Counted from the first letter of the stretch, positions 22,381 to 33,990 are shown. The stretch is 64,000 nucleotides of DNA from Mesoplasma chauliocola (GCF_002290085.1 NZ_CP023173.1:790781-854780); one strand, 5' to 3'. Numbers and translations are program-made. Notes: generated from the letters alone by a model not told the origin.

Positions 22381-24150
22381 TTATTTTTTTGCTTTTTTAG
22401 TTTGTCTATTTATTTTCTTTTTTTCAGCGTTTTGAGATTTTAATTCTTTTTTACTATTGATTTTTACAATTTTATTTTCATATTTTTGAACTCTTGAATC
22501 AATCTGTTTTTGAGTAACTAATTCAGTCCCTTCTTCAAATGAGCCTTCATCCCTAGCAATTAATGTTGCTGCAAAAACTCCACCTGTAACATTTGTTGCA
22601 GTTCTACCCATATCAAATAAACCATCAATTGCTCCAAATATTGCATAAACTGGAGCAAAGTATGTTCCAAATCCAATTCCGTTTAAAACTGCTGATGTAA
22701 CAACTGTAGCTGTTCCAGGAACCCCTGCAATTCCAATACTTGCAACGACTGTAGTAAATAAACCTAAAATAAAGAATGCAAAGATATTCATTGAAGCAAC
22801 TTGTGCAGAACCTGTATATAAAACAGATGTAATTAATCCCGCTTGAACTCCAGCACAGGCAACTAACCCTAATGATGTAGAAAGTGGTGCTACAATACTT
22901 GTTATTTTATCTTGAACTTTCATTTCTTTTGAAAGAGTTTCCATTGTAACTGGTAATGTTGCGTTTGATGATTGAGTTGAAAATCCTTGAATTAAAGGTC
23001 TTCATGCATATTTTCATCAAGCTTTTACATTTACACCTGATACAAATAATATTAATGTCATAACACCTAACATAACAAATAATCCGATGTATCCTACCGC
23101 TAAAATCATTCCTATTGAAGCTAATGCACCAATTGCTCTTGTTGTAATAGAAGTTGTGATCATAGCCATAACAGCAAGAGGCATTATTTTCATAAATGTC
23201 ATTAAAATTGACATAACAATATCTCAAGCTCTATCCATAAATCTATTTAAATTTTCCATTGACTCTGGATGTTTTTTTCTAACAAATGTTGTTGCGTATC
23301 CGATTAATGCCGCTAATACAATAACAGGTATAATTGCTGTTGCAGAAAGAGTAGCAACAAAGTTTGAAGGTATATATCCTCAAATTATGTCTGGCAATGC
23401 TTTTGCATCTGTTCTTCCTGATCCTCCAGCAATTTGTTGATCAAAATTTAACCCTTTACCTATGTTTAAAAAGTATCCAATTCAAAATGTAATTGTAAAT
23501 GCAATTGCAACATTAATTAGTAAAATTGCAATGGCTTTTCCCGAAATTCTTCCTAGACCGCTTGTTCCTGGTTTTGCAACAACTCTGAATATTGCAATAA
23601 ATACAACAGGTATGGTAATTAATAAAATACCATTAATAAAAATTTGCTTTAACATTGTTGCTCAAGTATTAAATTCTTCTACTCAAAGAATTCCTGATTT
23701 AACATCAGGAACAAAAGTTATTGCTCCTTCAAAAGCAGCTTTACCATTAGAATCTATAAAAATATTTCCTAAACTTAAATTTTTAATTATTTGTTCGTAT
23801 CCATCTGTTCCAATTATAGAACTGATTTTAACGTAAGCTTCACCTGATTGTATGTAATAACCTGATATATCAATTCAAGTTCCATCAACTGAAGCTCATG
23901 CGGAATTTCCACTATGAGCAAATCATGAACCGCCAGGGAAACCTATAATAGCCTGAATTATGACACCAAAAATTAATCCAATTGACATACCAATTAGAAT
24001 TCTATATACAAATTTAATTTTTATTTGTTTTAGTCCATATCAAAATCCACCCATTAAACCAAAGAACAATAAAATCGCTAATAGAGATTGTCATGTACTT
24101 ATGCTTAAAAAGTTTTGTAGGAATGTTTCTTTAAAACTACTTAATAACAT
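22381..24150 (-). CDS. Dicarboxylate/amino acid:cation symporter, TcyP-like (cystine)
   Basis: The 589-aa multi-pass carrier of the DAACS family has the conserved signatures STQSSNATLPVTMETL, ASIGIAGVPGTAT and GLFDMGRTATNVTGG. The last two, and the CAG in LVACAGVQAG, look closest to the L-cystine carrier TcyP rather than to glutamate carriers. A long extracellular stretch of about 100 residues lies near the N-terminus, and the last 45 residues form a Lys-rich cytoplasmic tail. It starts 20 bases after the flavoenzyme gene, so the two are cotranscribed. Substrate cystine is an inference from motif similarity. Confidence 0.85.
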
Positions 24151-24170
24151 TTAAGTTACCTCTTTTCTTT

Positions 24171-25499
24171 TTATATTAATTTACTTAATGCAATATGAAT
24201 TATGTCTGTTGTTCTAGAAAATGGTGGAGAATACGGTAAATCAATTTGCTCTAATGCTTCATCAACATTCACTCTTGCTCAAATCAAACTTACTAATCCA
24301 TAAATTCTTAACACTGCTTTGTTTTTTCCAAGCATTTGCACATTGATGATTTGATTTGTATTTTCATCAACAATTATTTTTAACCATAATTCTTCTTGAT
24401 CACTTACATAATTTGTGTGATCCTTGTCTTTTATTAAAATTTCTTTTGTTTTTAAATTATTTGATTCTATAAACATTCTATTTTCACCAGATCTCGCTAA
24501 TTCTAAATCAAAAAATCTAATAATTGTTGTGCCTAGTGCACCAGCAAATTTGTTGCTTTTTGCTTTACTTATATTATTTGCAATTACTTTTGCTTGTTTA
24601 TTTGCTACAGTCGCTAAATAAAATGTTCTTCTATTTTTATATAAATAACTCAAACTGCTACAACAATCTCCCCCAGCATAAACATTTTCAACATTAGTTT
24701 CGCAATATTCATTGACTTTAATTGCTCCGTTTGTTTCTAAATCAATAATTGTTTCTTTAAATAATTCAGTATTTGGTAAAACTCCTATACTTAAAATTAC
24801 AACATCACAATCAATCACATTCCCGCTTAATGTTCTAGCACCACAAACTTTATTATCCTTATCTTTAACAAATTCTACAATTTCATCTTCTTTAATTAGT
24901 TTTATGTTTTGCTCTTTTATCTTTTCTTCAACTAATTTTGTAAACTCTTGATCTAAAAGATTTTTCAAAACTCTATCTGCTTTTTCAATAATTGTTATTT
25001 CTGCTCTACTGCTATGCTTAATGTTTTCAACCATTTCAAGACCTATTAAGCCTGAACCAATAACAAGAACCTTGCTATTATTATTAATTGCTTTTTTAAT
25101 TACTATCGCGTCTTCTTTTGAATTTACAGTGAATATATTTGTTGCATCAATATTTTTAATTGATGGAATAATAGGTTTCGCCCCTACAGCAATAACCAAG
25201 TTGTCATATTTCAATTCCTTATTTTTAAAATATACTGCTTTTTTATCAAAATCTACTTTTTCAACTTTTGTGTTATTAATTACTTGTACACCTGTTTTTT
25301 GAAATTCTTCTACTGTTCTAGCAATTAAAACTTCAGGATTTTGAAAGTTGTCTCCAACATAGTAAGGAATTCCGCACGCTCCCAATGAAACATATTCCTT
25401 GTCTTGAATTACAATAATTTCAGAATTTTTATCAAGTCTATTAAGTTTAGCAGCAACTCCCATTCCAGTAGCTGAGCCTCCGATTATTATGGTTTTCAT
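24171..25499 (-). CDS. CoA-disulfide reductase / NADH oxidase-type flavoenzyme
   Basis: The 442-aa pyridine-nucleotide-disulfide oxidoreductase binds FAD via IIIGGSATGMGVAAKL and NAD(P)H via VLVIGSGLIGLEM. A single redox Cys lies in SLGACGIPYYVGD near residue 43, and VYAGGDCCSS marks the second FAD loop. The single-Cys active site distinguishes CoA-disulfide reductase and water-forming NADH oxidase from two-Cys enzymes, and sequence alone does not separate them. Only one TGA-Trp interrupts the frame. Cotranscription with a cystine-type carrier favours a role in thiol/disulfide balance. Confidence 0.87.
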
Positions 25500-25674
25500 T
25501 AAAACTCCTTTTTTGATTATTTATAATTATATGCCTATTTTTAAAAAAATCACAAACTTATTTAAAACTATGTTTTATTTATTATATATAGAAAAAACGA
25601 TAATTAAATTTTTTTGATTTTGTTGATATTTTTATTTTAAAAGGTTTTAATTATTCAATGAAAGAGGTTTAAGC

Positions 25675-27600
25675 ATGGCAAAATATTTAGTATTACTTGA
25701 ATCACCATCTAAAGTTGAAAAAATAAAACATTATCTAGAAAAAAACTTTACTGATGATTCTTTTGAGGTTCTTGCTAGTGGTGGGCATATTAATAGAATT
25801 GTTGATTCGGGTCCATGAGGATTAGGAATTGACCTTAAGACAATGACTCCAACATTTAAAATTGAAGCATCAAAAAAGAAAAATGTTGACGAAATAATTA
25901 AGGCAGGTAAAACTGCGGATCAAATTATTCTTGCTTCCGATCCTGACCGTGAAGGAGAAGCTATAGCTTGACACTTAGGAAATCTTTTTGAAAAACATGA
26001 TAAGGATATAAAACGTATTACATTTAATGAAATTACAGAAAACGCAGTTGTAAAAGCATTTAATGAAAAAAGAGATATAGATCAAGATTTAGTAAATGCA
26101 CAATTATCAAGACAAATGCTGGATAAAATAATAGGTTATATGGTATCAAGTTCTTTGCAAAAGAGTACAGGTTTGCTTAGTGCTGGTAGGGTGCAAACTC
26201 CGGCTTTAAAAATTCTTGTTGATCGAGATAAAATAATTAAATCTTTTGTTGAAACAGTTTATAAAAAAATATTTGTGATTGATGAAAAATCAAATGTTAA
26301 ATTATTTTTACATAAGGACGATAATAATTTAATTGTTAATGAACAAAAAACTTATTATATTTCTGAAGATCAGGCTAAAGTTATTATAAATAACTTAGGT
26401 TCTGAATACAAATGTACAAAGTACAAAGCAAAAGAATTTGAGGTTAGAAGTTTTAAGCCTTATTCAACAGCGAGTTTACTACAAGATGGTTTTAGTAAAC
26501 TAAGAATGAGTGCTGCACAAATCACTGTTGCAGCACAAAAACTTTATGAAGCGGGGCTAATAACATATATTAGAACTGACTCAAACAGATATTCAAATGA
26601 CTTTGTTGCTGAAGCAAAACAATTCATTAACTCAAATTTTAAGGGTGATTTATTTAAAGAAGCTGTTTTTGTTAGAACACAAGCAAATGCTCAAGAAGCA
26701 CATGAATCAATAAGACCAACAGATTTAAACCAAAGACCAGAAACTATTTCTTTGCAAATCGAAGATAAGAATATGATTAGAATTTATAATCTAATTTGAT
26801 GAAATACTATAAAATCATTGATGAAAGGTCCAAGTGGTTTTTACCATAATTGAACTTTCTGAAATAATGGTTATGAATTTAAACAAAGTTGAAAAGAGGT
26901 TTTAGATCTTGGCTATAATAAGTTGGATAAATTTGAAACTGACGAAGATGTTGAACTTGATGAAAATGATGATGAAATATCAAAAGATGACGAAGCAAAG
27001 CCACCTTTTGATTTTAAAGAGAATAGTGTCTTTAATCTGGGGAAAGAATTTATCGTTACTGAAGAAGCAAAAACCGCTCCTCCAAGAATGTTTAACCAAG
27101 CAAGCCTTGTTAGAGAACTAAAAGATTTAGGAATTGGTAGACCTTCAACATATACACCAACTCTTTCAAAGCTAAAAGAACGTGAATATGCTATTCCTCA
27201 TAGAGGTAAACCTTTTGAAGTTACTGACAAAGGATACCAAGCTGCTGATTTCTTGTATCAAAAATATGAGCATTTCTTTAATTTAAATTACACTGCCAAA
27301 ATGGAAGAAAATCTTGATGAAGTAGCTGAAGGAAAATTTGATTATAAAGATTGAATAAAGACTATATATGAAGAATTAAGTGAATCAGTTAAAGGTCAAA
27401 TTTTAGAAGCAAAAACAAGTGATATACCTTGTCCAAGATGCCATGAAGGAAGTTTAGTATTTATAAAATCTAAATTTGGTAGAGGTAAAGGTTGTTCAAA
27501 TTTCACAACAACAAAATGTGGTTATAGAGAATATGAGCAAAAAGATGGTACTTGATTAGAATATGTGGCAAAGCCTAAAACTGATGAAAAACAAAGTTAG
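25675..27600 (+). CDS. topA: DNA topoisomerase I
   Basis: The 641-aa type IA topoisomerase relaxes negative supercoils. It has the Toprim domain (YLVLLESPSKVEKI, ASDPDREGEAIAWHL), the active-site Tyr near residue 298 in GLITYIRTDS, and the GIGRPSTYTPTLSKL motif. At the C-terminus there is one zinc-ribbon-like module (CPRCHEG ... KGCSNF ... KCGY), fewer than in E. coli. Eight TGA-Trp codons. It is on the plus strand, against the local majority. A hairpin lies at its stop codon. Confidence 0.97.
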
Positions 27601-27620
27601 TTTTTACTAACTTTTTGTTT
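27590..27620 (+). terminator. Intrinsic terminator of topA
   Basis: AACAAAGTTAGT-TTTT-ACTAACTTTTTGTT spans the topA stop codon; the 3' arm is T-rich. The metallo-hydrolase gene starts only 30 bases later, so read-through may supply that gene. Confidence 0.65.
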
Positions 27621-27649
27621 ATTTAAAAGTTGATTCGCGAGGTAAAATG

Positions 27650-28345
27650 ATGAACAAACAAATAGTAAATTTTAAATGTTCTGTGATGAATGATGCAAAT
27701 GGCTATTTATTAGTAAATAACCAAACAAAAAAGGCAATTCTTATTGATGGTGGTTATAATAGCGAAAAGATATTAGACTTTTTGAAAAATAATGAAATAC
27801 AATTAACAGACATTTTTATTACTCATTTTCACTATGATCATACTGTTGGTATTGATGAAGTTTCTTTAAAAACTCAAGCAAATTTATGAATTCATAAACT
27901 CGATTTTCCATTTTTATTAAATAATGATATGAATGGGACTCAAAAAGGAGATACAGTGAATTTTAATCAAAAATCTATCAGATTTAAAATTTTTGACAAA
28001 TTCCAAACATTGACTTTGAATGACTTTAAAATAACTTTAAAGCACGTTGGGGGTCATACACCAGGATCAACATTTTATGAAGTTGATAATAATTCTGTTT
28101 TTGTTGGAGATACACTTTTTAAAAGTGGAATTGGATTTCATAAAAAAATGATTGAAAAATCAGCGAACTCAATTTTAAGAAAATTATTTGATAAGACTTG
28201 TAATGATGAAGACTTTTACAAGTCTCTAATTATGATTACTAAAAATTATTCTAATTTTACTATATACCCAGGTCATTGAGATGAATTTGAATTGCAAGAC
28301 ATTATTTCAAATAAAGAGCACCCAATACATAAAATAAAGCCATAA
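27650..28345 (+). CDS. MBL-fold metallo-hydrolase (glyoxalase II-like)
   Basis: The 231-aa protein has metal ligands in THFHYDHTVG (HxHxDH), GGHTPGSTF, FVGDTLF and the C-terminal PGHWDE. This set is typical of glyoxalase II-like thioesterase/hydrolases. Of two adjacent ATG codons, the second is chosen since GAGGT lies 7-8 bases upstream of it and only 4 from the first. The gene follows topA and converges with the alkyltransferase gene. Confidence 0.9.
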
Positions 28346-28359
28346 GGCTTTATTTTTTT
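28333..28359. terminator. Bidirectional intrinsic terminator
   Basis: AATAAAGCC-ATAA-GGCTTTATT followed by a T-run lies between the convergent MBL hydrolase and alkyltransferase genes and overlaps the last codons of both. Confidence 0.85.
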
Positions 28360-28934
28360 ATAAATGATTTTTCATGGTTTATTAAAAATTCTTTTCTTTC
28401 ACTACCATTAGCGTATTCTCCAAATTCCCCATTACTTTTGATAATTCTGTGACAAGGTATCACTATAGCTATTTTATTCTTGCCTATAGCAGACCCCGCT
28501 GCTCTTTGTACGTCATTATTTCCTATTTTATTAGCTAGTTCTTTATAACTTATTGTTTTACCAAAATCAACTTCAAGCAAAGTACTTCAAATATTTTTTT
28601 GAAAACTAGTTCCTAGGAAATATACTGGTGTTTCAAAATAAGTTTTTTTACCTCTAAAGTATAAATCAATTTCTTTCTTTATTTTTGCACCTATTTTTGT
28701 TCTTGAGAATGTTAAGGTTGCATTTAATTGATCTGCTACTTTTTTTATTTCTTTTTCTAAATCTTCTTTATCTATAAATTCCAATAAATATAAATATCTT
28801 TTATCATTAATTGCTATCATTTCTCCTAATTGTGTATTAAAAGTGCTGGCATATAAAATTGATTTAGCTTTATCTATATTCTTAATTTCCAAGTTTGTTT
28901 TTAAATTCTTTTTAGCTTGATTTTTTTCTTTCAT
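28350..28934 (-). CDS. ogt: Methylated-DNA--protein-cysteine methyltransferase
   Basis: The 194-aa Ogt/Ada-type DNA repair protein transfers O6-alkyl groups from guanine to its own Cys. The active-site motif is IVIPCHRII, preceded by the helix-turn-helix GKTISYKELANKIGNNDVQRAAGSA and followed by GEFGEYANGSERKEFLI. The N-terminal 30 residues are a Lys-rich extension not usual for the family. The start has AAGGAAA about 8 bases upstream. It is a single-gene unit. Confidence 0.93.
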
Positions 28935-29020
28935 ATAAACTTTTCCTTAATTTTTTTGCTATGACTTTATCATATATAAAAAAATTAAAATACAAAAACA
29001 AATATATTTGTATTAAGAAT

Positions 29021-30406
29021 TTATTTTTTGATTTTTGATTTGACTCATTCTATTATCCAAAATCCCTCATTAAGTTTTGTTGGTAATATTAAATTTAGTA
29101 TTATGCCTGATATTGCTGCAAGCCCTAGACCTGATAAATTAAATGATCCTAAATCAATCATTTCACCCTTAACACTTAAAACAACACCAATTATTAATAC
29201 TGTTGATGAAATGAAAACATTTCTCATATTCATATAATTAGTTTTATTAGCAATTAAAACTCTTACTCCGTTTATGCTTATAAAACCAAACATAATCATT
29301 CCTACACCACCCATAACTGGAGCTGGTAACATCGCTATTGTTTGATTTACTGGGGCAATAAATGACATTATAATTGCAATGATAGCTGCAAGCCCTAAAA
29401 CTCAAACTGAAGCAACTTTTGTCATACCAACAACCGCTGTATTTTCGCCATAAGTTGTGTTAGGTGGTCCTCCAACTAAACCATCAAAAATAATAGAAAC
29501 TCCATCCGCTATTAAAGTTTTATGTATACCAGGGTTCTTAACAAAATCCTTTTTAGTTATATAACTCATGGCTATATGATCCCCAATATGTTCAGCCATT
29601 GCTATTATAGCTAGTGGCGATATAGCAAGTATTGCAGGTAAAATATTACTTGCTTCTTGTTTTCAAATTGTTTTAAACGAAGGGTACCATTCTCAGTTCT
29701 GAACATCTGTTATTTTTGATGTATCTAATAAAGAAGAGTTTTTTATTGAAAAATGAATTATTATACTTAACAAAAATCCAACACATATACCAATAATTAC
29801 TGGTATTACTTTAGCAATTCCTTTTGCTTTCAATGTAATAAGTATTGTTGTAAAAAATGTAAATAAAGCAATAATTACAGCAATTCATTGGGGGTAATTT
29901 TGAGTTCACCCCTCTGAATTCATTATTCCTGAATTTTCCAGTGCTGATGGAGCAGCACTAATACCAATAATAATAATTAAAGGTCCTATAACAATTACAG
30001 GAAATATCTTTTCAATGAATCCTGTTCCCAAATAGTAAACCAAAATTCCAAATATTATATAAATTAATCCAGCTACCATAATCGCAATAAAAACTGAATT
30101 ACCATAAGCTTGGTAATTAGCTCCAATTGCCGTCATATATGCAAATGAGCTACCTAAATACATTGGTACCTTTGCTTTTGTTAGAGCTATATAAATAAGT
30201 GTTCCAACGCCTGAACAAAATAATGCCATTGACGAATTCATAACTTCTTCTCCTGCTAGTCCATTAATAATTATTGGAACTAAAACAGTTGAGCCAAACA
30301 TTGCAAACACATGTTGAATTGATAATATGAACCACTGACCAAAACTTTTTGGTTTTTCGTGTGGCTGCAAAACTAATTTAAAATCTTCACTTTTATTTTC
30401 TTGCAT
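29021..30406 (-). CDS. uraA: Uracil permease
   Basis: The 461-aa nucleobase:cation symporter-2 family protein has about 12-14 membrane segments. MAEHIGDHIAMSYITKKD and LVGGPPNTTYGENTAVVGMT are the UraA/PyrP signature, including the Glu that contacts uracil and the GGPPNTTYGEN loop. The uracil type, rather than xanthine or guanine type, is supported by PNTTYGEN. It begins 28 bases after an intrinsic-terminator hairpin, leaving no room for a promoter, so expression must depend on reading through that hairpin. Confidence 0.92.
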
Positions 30407-30433
30407 CTTTTTTTCCTTTCTCGTTTTTACAAA

Positions 30434-30465
30434 AAAAATAGTCGTCTATAAAAGACGACTATTTG
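30434..30465 (-). terminator. Attenuator hairpin in the uraA leader
   Basis: On the minus strand ATAGTCGTCT-TTTAT-AGACGACTAT is followed by eight T. The 10-bp stem is strong for this genome. The stop codon of a 23-codon leader reading frame is inside the 5' arm, and the uraA start is 28 bases after the T-run. Confidence 0.85.
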
Positions 30466-30530
30466 ACTGAAAAAAACTTTTTTTCGATTACTTGAGGTAA
30501 TTTTGATTTTCTAAATTTTGTTGTTTTCAT
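30459..30530 (-). CDS. Leader peptide of uraA (23 aa)
   Basis: A short reading frame begins MKTTKFRKSKLPQ and ends FFSVK-TAG. It is preceded by GGGGG five bases upstream of the ATG. The TAG lies in the 5' arm of the attenuator stem, so a ribosome terminating there would cover the hairpin. This is the geometry of translation-dependent attenuation. The peptide is strongly basic with no obvious run of a regulatory amino acid. Confidence 0.5.
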   Translation of the reverse strand: MKTTKFRKSKLPQVIEKKFFSVK

Positions 30531-30558
30531 AATAACCCCCAAATAATTCTTAAAGGTA

Positions 30559-30587
30559 ATTATAGATTTTTTAAATAAAAAAGTCTA
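30559..30587 (-). promoter_or_regulatory. Likely uraA promoter
   Basis: On the minus strand TAGACT, 17 bases, TATAAT: a perfect -10 with a -35 close to TTGACA. It overlaps the ygjP stop codon and would start a leader of about 145 bases including the leader peptide and attenuator. Confidence 0.6.
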
Positions 30588-31277
30588 TATTCCTGTAGAA
30601 TTTAATAAAATTTGTAGCTCTTTATAATTTGGGCAATAAATTTCTACAAAATTTCAAAATTCTCTAGAATGGTTAGGATATAAAATATGAGTTAATTCGT
30701 GAATAATTACATAACTTATTATTTCATCATTAAAATGTAGAAGTTTTGTATTATAAGCAATTTTTAGTTCCTTTGGTAAACAATATCCTCATTTAGCTTT
30801 CATTAACTTAACATTAACGTTTCTAAACTGAATATTCATTTTTAATCCTCAGTCAATTGTTCTTGAAATAAATCAATTTTTATAATGCTTAGCTAGTATG
30901 CTATACATTTTTTTAACTTGTTCTTCATTATCAAAATAATTTTTCATGTAAATTTTATTATTTTCAAATTTTGACCTTGTCAAATTTTCATCAATTATAA
31001 TTTCAATTTCTTTATCAAATATTTTAACTCATGGATTACTTGAATTAAAATCATAAACCGAAGATAAAATATGTTGATTTTGAACTGAGACTATTTTAGA
31101 TATATTTTTATAAATGATTTTTTCTACTTCTCAGTCAGGAGTGTTAAGAGGTGCACTAATTCTAACTTCCCCTTGAATAACTCTTAAAATGATATGTTTC
31201 TGTTCCTTAAATGTAATTGTATAGCTTAAGTTATTACCTTGATAAGATAATGTTTTCTTTAGTTTTAAATTAGACAT
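30585..31277 (-). CDS. YgjP-like M48-type zinc metallopeptidase domain protein
   Basis: The 230-aa YgjP/DUF45-family protein has the zinc-binding HExxH in YVIIHELTHILYPNHSREFW, with a third His four residues after the motif pair and a downstream Trp, as in SprT/YgjP relatives. The N-terminal half is the usual beta domain (ITFKEQKHIILRVIQGEVRISAP). Its start overlaps the end of ychF by 8 bases. The biological substrate of the family is not established. Several TGA-Trp codons. Confidence 0.87.
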
Positions 31278-32364
31278 TAAATTTAAAGAAACAAACATCA
31301 CCATCTTGCATTACATAACTTTTACCTTCAAGACGCATTTTTCCAGATTCTTTTACTTTTTTCTCATCTCCTAATTCTAAAAGATCTTTAACATTGTAAA
31401 TATCAGCTTTAATAAAGCCTCTTTCAAAATCAGTGTGAATTACACCTGCGCATTGAGGGGCAGTTCAACCTTTTTTATATTGTCAACTTCTTGCTTCTTG
31501 AGGGCCAGCTGTAAAGTAAGTCTCTAAGTCTAAAGCTTCATATGCTGCTTTAATAACTTGTTCAAGCCCTGAATATTTAACACCTAAATCATTTAAGAAC
31601 TCCGCCTTTTCTTCAGGTGTTGCCTCACTTAAATCTTCTTCAATTTTTGCACATATTTTTACAACAGATGCGTTATTATTTTTAGCAAACTCTTTAACTT
31701 GTTTTACATAATTATTATCTTCAATTAATTCACTATCATTAACGTTTGCCACATAAATGAAAGTTTTAGCTGTTAAAAATTGAAAACCTTTTAAAATTTT
31801 AGTTTCTTCATCATTTAACTCCAAAGTATTTAAAAGCTTATTTTCATTTAAGCATGCTTCAGCTTTTTTAAGTACTTCCATTTCAGCAACAAGTGTTTTA
31901 TCACCGCCGCGAACTTTAGGCGTAATTCTTTCAATGCGTTTCTTAATAGTAGCCTCATCAGATAACATTAATTCTAGATTAATGATTTCAATATCTCTAA
32001 TTGGGTCTACGTTGCCTTCAACATGAGTTATGTCCTTATTATCAAAACATCTAACAACTTCACAAATTGCATCAGTTTCTCTAATATTTGCTAAAAACGC
32101 ATTACCTAACCCTTCACCCTTTGATGCTCCCGCAATTAAACCTGCAATGTCAACAAATTCAATTGTTGTTGCCATTTTCTTTTTAGAATTAAATATTTCA
32201 AAAATTTTGTTTAATCTTTCATCTGGTACTTCAACAACTCCTACATTTGGTTCGATTGTAGCAAATGGGTAATTTGCTGCTTCTACGTTTGAATTTGTAA
32301 TTGCATTAAATAAAGTTGATTTACCAACATTTGGTAATCCTACAATTCCTACTTTTAAACTCAT
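31270..32364 (-). CDS. ychF: Redox/ribosome-associated ATPase YchF (Obg family)
   Basis: The 364-aa protein has G1 in GIVGLPNVGKST, G3 in VDIAGLIAGASKGEGLGN, and a G4 region reading FIYVANVNDSE, the altered NxxE pattern that gives YchF its preference for ATP over GTP. The C-terminal TGS domain ends with MQDGDVCFFKFNV, typical of the family. It binds ribosomes and acts in stress adaptation. It follows the DUF951 gene by two bases and overlaps ygjP. Confidence 0.96.
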
Positions 32365-32366
32365 TT

Positions 32367-32561
32367 CTATTCTCCTTTTTTAACTATTTCTTTTATTTGC
32401 TTGTCTAATACATTTCTTCTTAATTCAATAAAAAGATCAAATTTATCTGTGCTTCTAAATTTAAACATAGCGCCTATTCTAATAAGTTCTCATTTTATTG
32501 TTCCGCTTGGGTGTGATTTCTTGAATATAACAATATCTCCAACTTCCAATTGATTATGCAT
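32367..32561 (-). CDS. DUF951 family protein
   Basis: The 64-aa protein begins MHNQLEVGDIVIFKKSHPSG. GD-x-V-x-x-KK-x-HPSG and the later W-E-L-I-R-I-G-A are the DUF951 pattern seen beside ychF in many Firmicutes. The usual cysteines are not present. It overlaps the rsmG stop by 8 bases and ends two bases before ychF. Function unknown; a nucleic-acid-binding SH3-like fold is likely. Confidence 0.85.
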
Positions 32562-33264
32562 GATTTTTACTGCTTTCTTTTGCTATCTTAGCGTATTCTC
32601 TAGGAAACAATTCAGGAGTTGAACTGTATTTTTCATAAAATAAATTAATTCTTTTTCCAAAGCCTTTATCTGCAATTTGTTGTTTTGATTTAAGCTTTAA
32701 TTTCATTTTTACATCTTTTGAATTTAAATCTTTAATTTCTTCTTCTGCCCTAGGACCTTTAAGGACTATTACTTGACCATTTACTTTTGCAAATCTAACT
32801 GCTAGTTCTAAAATAATATCTAAATAAGCAACTGCTCTAGAAATAACAATGTCATACTTTTCATTTTCTATTCTTGCTAATTCTTCTGCCCTTACATGTT
32901 TTGCAGTAATATTTTTTAATTGCAACTTTTTGATTACTAAATTTAAAAAGTTAACTTTTTTATTGTTTGAATCTATAAGTGTTATTTCTGTTTCAGGAAA
33001 AAATATTTTAATTACTATCCCCGGAAAACCTGGACCTGTTCCAATGTCTATAATTTTCTGATTAACTATCTTGCATTCCTTTGTAAATAACAATGAATCC
33101 AAAAAGTGTTTTTCATAAACCTCATCTTCATCAATAATTCTAGTTAAATTGTATTTTGCATTTTCTTCAACTAAAATTTCAAAATATTCGCTAAGTTTTT
33201 GCTTAATTTCTTCAGAAGGATTAATGCCTAAATTTTCGTTAAATATATTTCAATTTTTAAACAT
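32554..33264 (-). CDS. rsmG: 16S rRNA (guanine-N7) methyltransferase
   Basis: The 236-aa RsmG/GidB methylates G527 of 16S rRNA. The SAM-binding loop is IIDIGTGPGFPGIVI, followed by the acidic strand ITLIDSNNKK and the RAVAYLDIILEL motif. Residue 40 onward gives YNLTRI, usual in the family. The first gene of the rsmG-DUF951-ychF-ygjP chain. Confidence 0.95.
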
Positions 33265-33334
33265 TATTTACACCTTCTTTTTCTTTTTTAACTTAAATAT
33301 TATAGCACATAGTAGGGTTTTTAGTTTTGGCAAA

Positions 33335-33360
33335 ACAAAAAGGAGTTTCCTCCTTTTTAA
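33335..33360 (-). terminator. Intrinsic terminator of pgsA
   Basis: AAAAAGGAG-TTTC-CTCCTTTTT lies just beyond the pgsA stop; the T-run follows on the minus strand. It separates the permease-pgsA unit from the rsmG promoter region. Confidence 0.88.
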
Positions 33361-33363
33361 AAA

Positions 33364-33990
33364 TTAAAATAAATCTTTTCTTGCTTTTAAGAAATAATCC
33401 AAACCACTGTATAAACTAAATGCTACTGCTATATACATTGGCAATAAAATTAATTGTTCTTGTCAAACCTTTATTTCAATAAAAGTAATCGAACTAGCAA
33501 AAAATAGAATTGATAAACCTGCCATTTGAAAAACTGTTTTTAACTTTCCAAAAGTTCCTGCAGATAATGTTATTTTTTTTGAGCTCAAAATCATTCTAAT
33601 AAAATCAACAAATATATCTCTTAAAATTAAAACCAATGTTATTCAAACAGGAAGTATTGATCCTGACGAACTAGAAAAGTTAGCAGCAAATAAAATTAAA
33701 GTTGAATTAACTAGTAATTTATCTGCGATTGGGTCAAAGAATTTCCCAAATTCTGTCACTTGATTATTTTTTCTAGCTAGGTAACCATCTAAATAATCAG
33801 TAAAACTTGCAATAATAAATATAATTCCTGCACTCAACATAGTAGCACTTATTGAGAATATTTGATTTCCTATAGCTGTTTTATCTCAACCATATATGTT
33901 TGCAATAACTAGTATTCCAACCACTGGTACTAACAACAATCTTACTAAGGTTAAAATATTAGGTAGATTTAATTTTTGCTTTTGATTCAT
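33364..33990 (-). CDS. pgsA: CDP-diacylglycerol--glycerol-3-phosphate 3-phosphatidyltransferase
   Basis: The 208-aa membrane enzyme makes phosphatidylglycerol-phosphate. The CDP-alcohol phosphotransferase motif D-x2-D-G-x2-A-R-x8-G-x3-D-x3-D is present as [20 protein letters not shown] followed by FDPIADKL. Five to six membrane segments surround it. Its start lies 32 bases inside the end of the amino acid permease gene, an unusually long overlap for this window. Confidence 0.95.

Noticed and set aside
23087..23836. Two plus-strand open frames opposite the cystine-type carrier
   Set aside because: Hydrophobic shadows of the membrane protein on the minus strand; no start signals, and the minus-strand frame carries the family motifs.
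27590..27645. topA hairpin considered as a riboswitch for the MBL hydrolase
   Set aside because: It is a plain A/T-rich stem spanning the stop codon with no conserved aptamer features.
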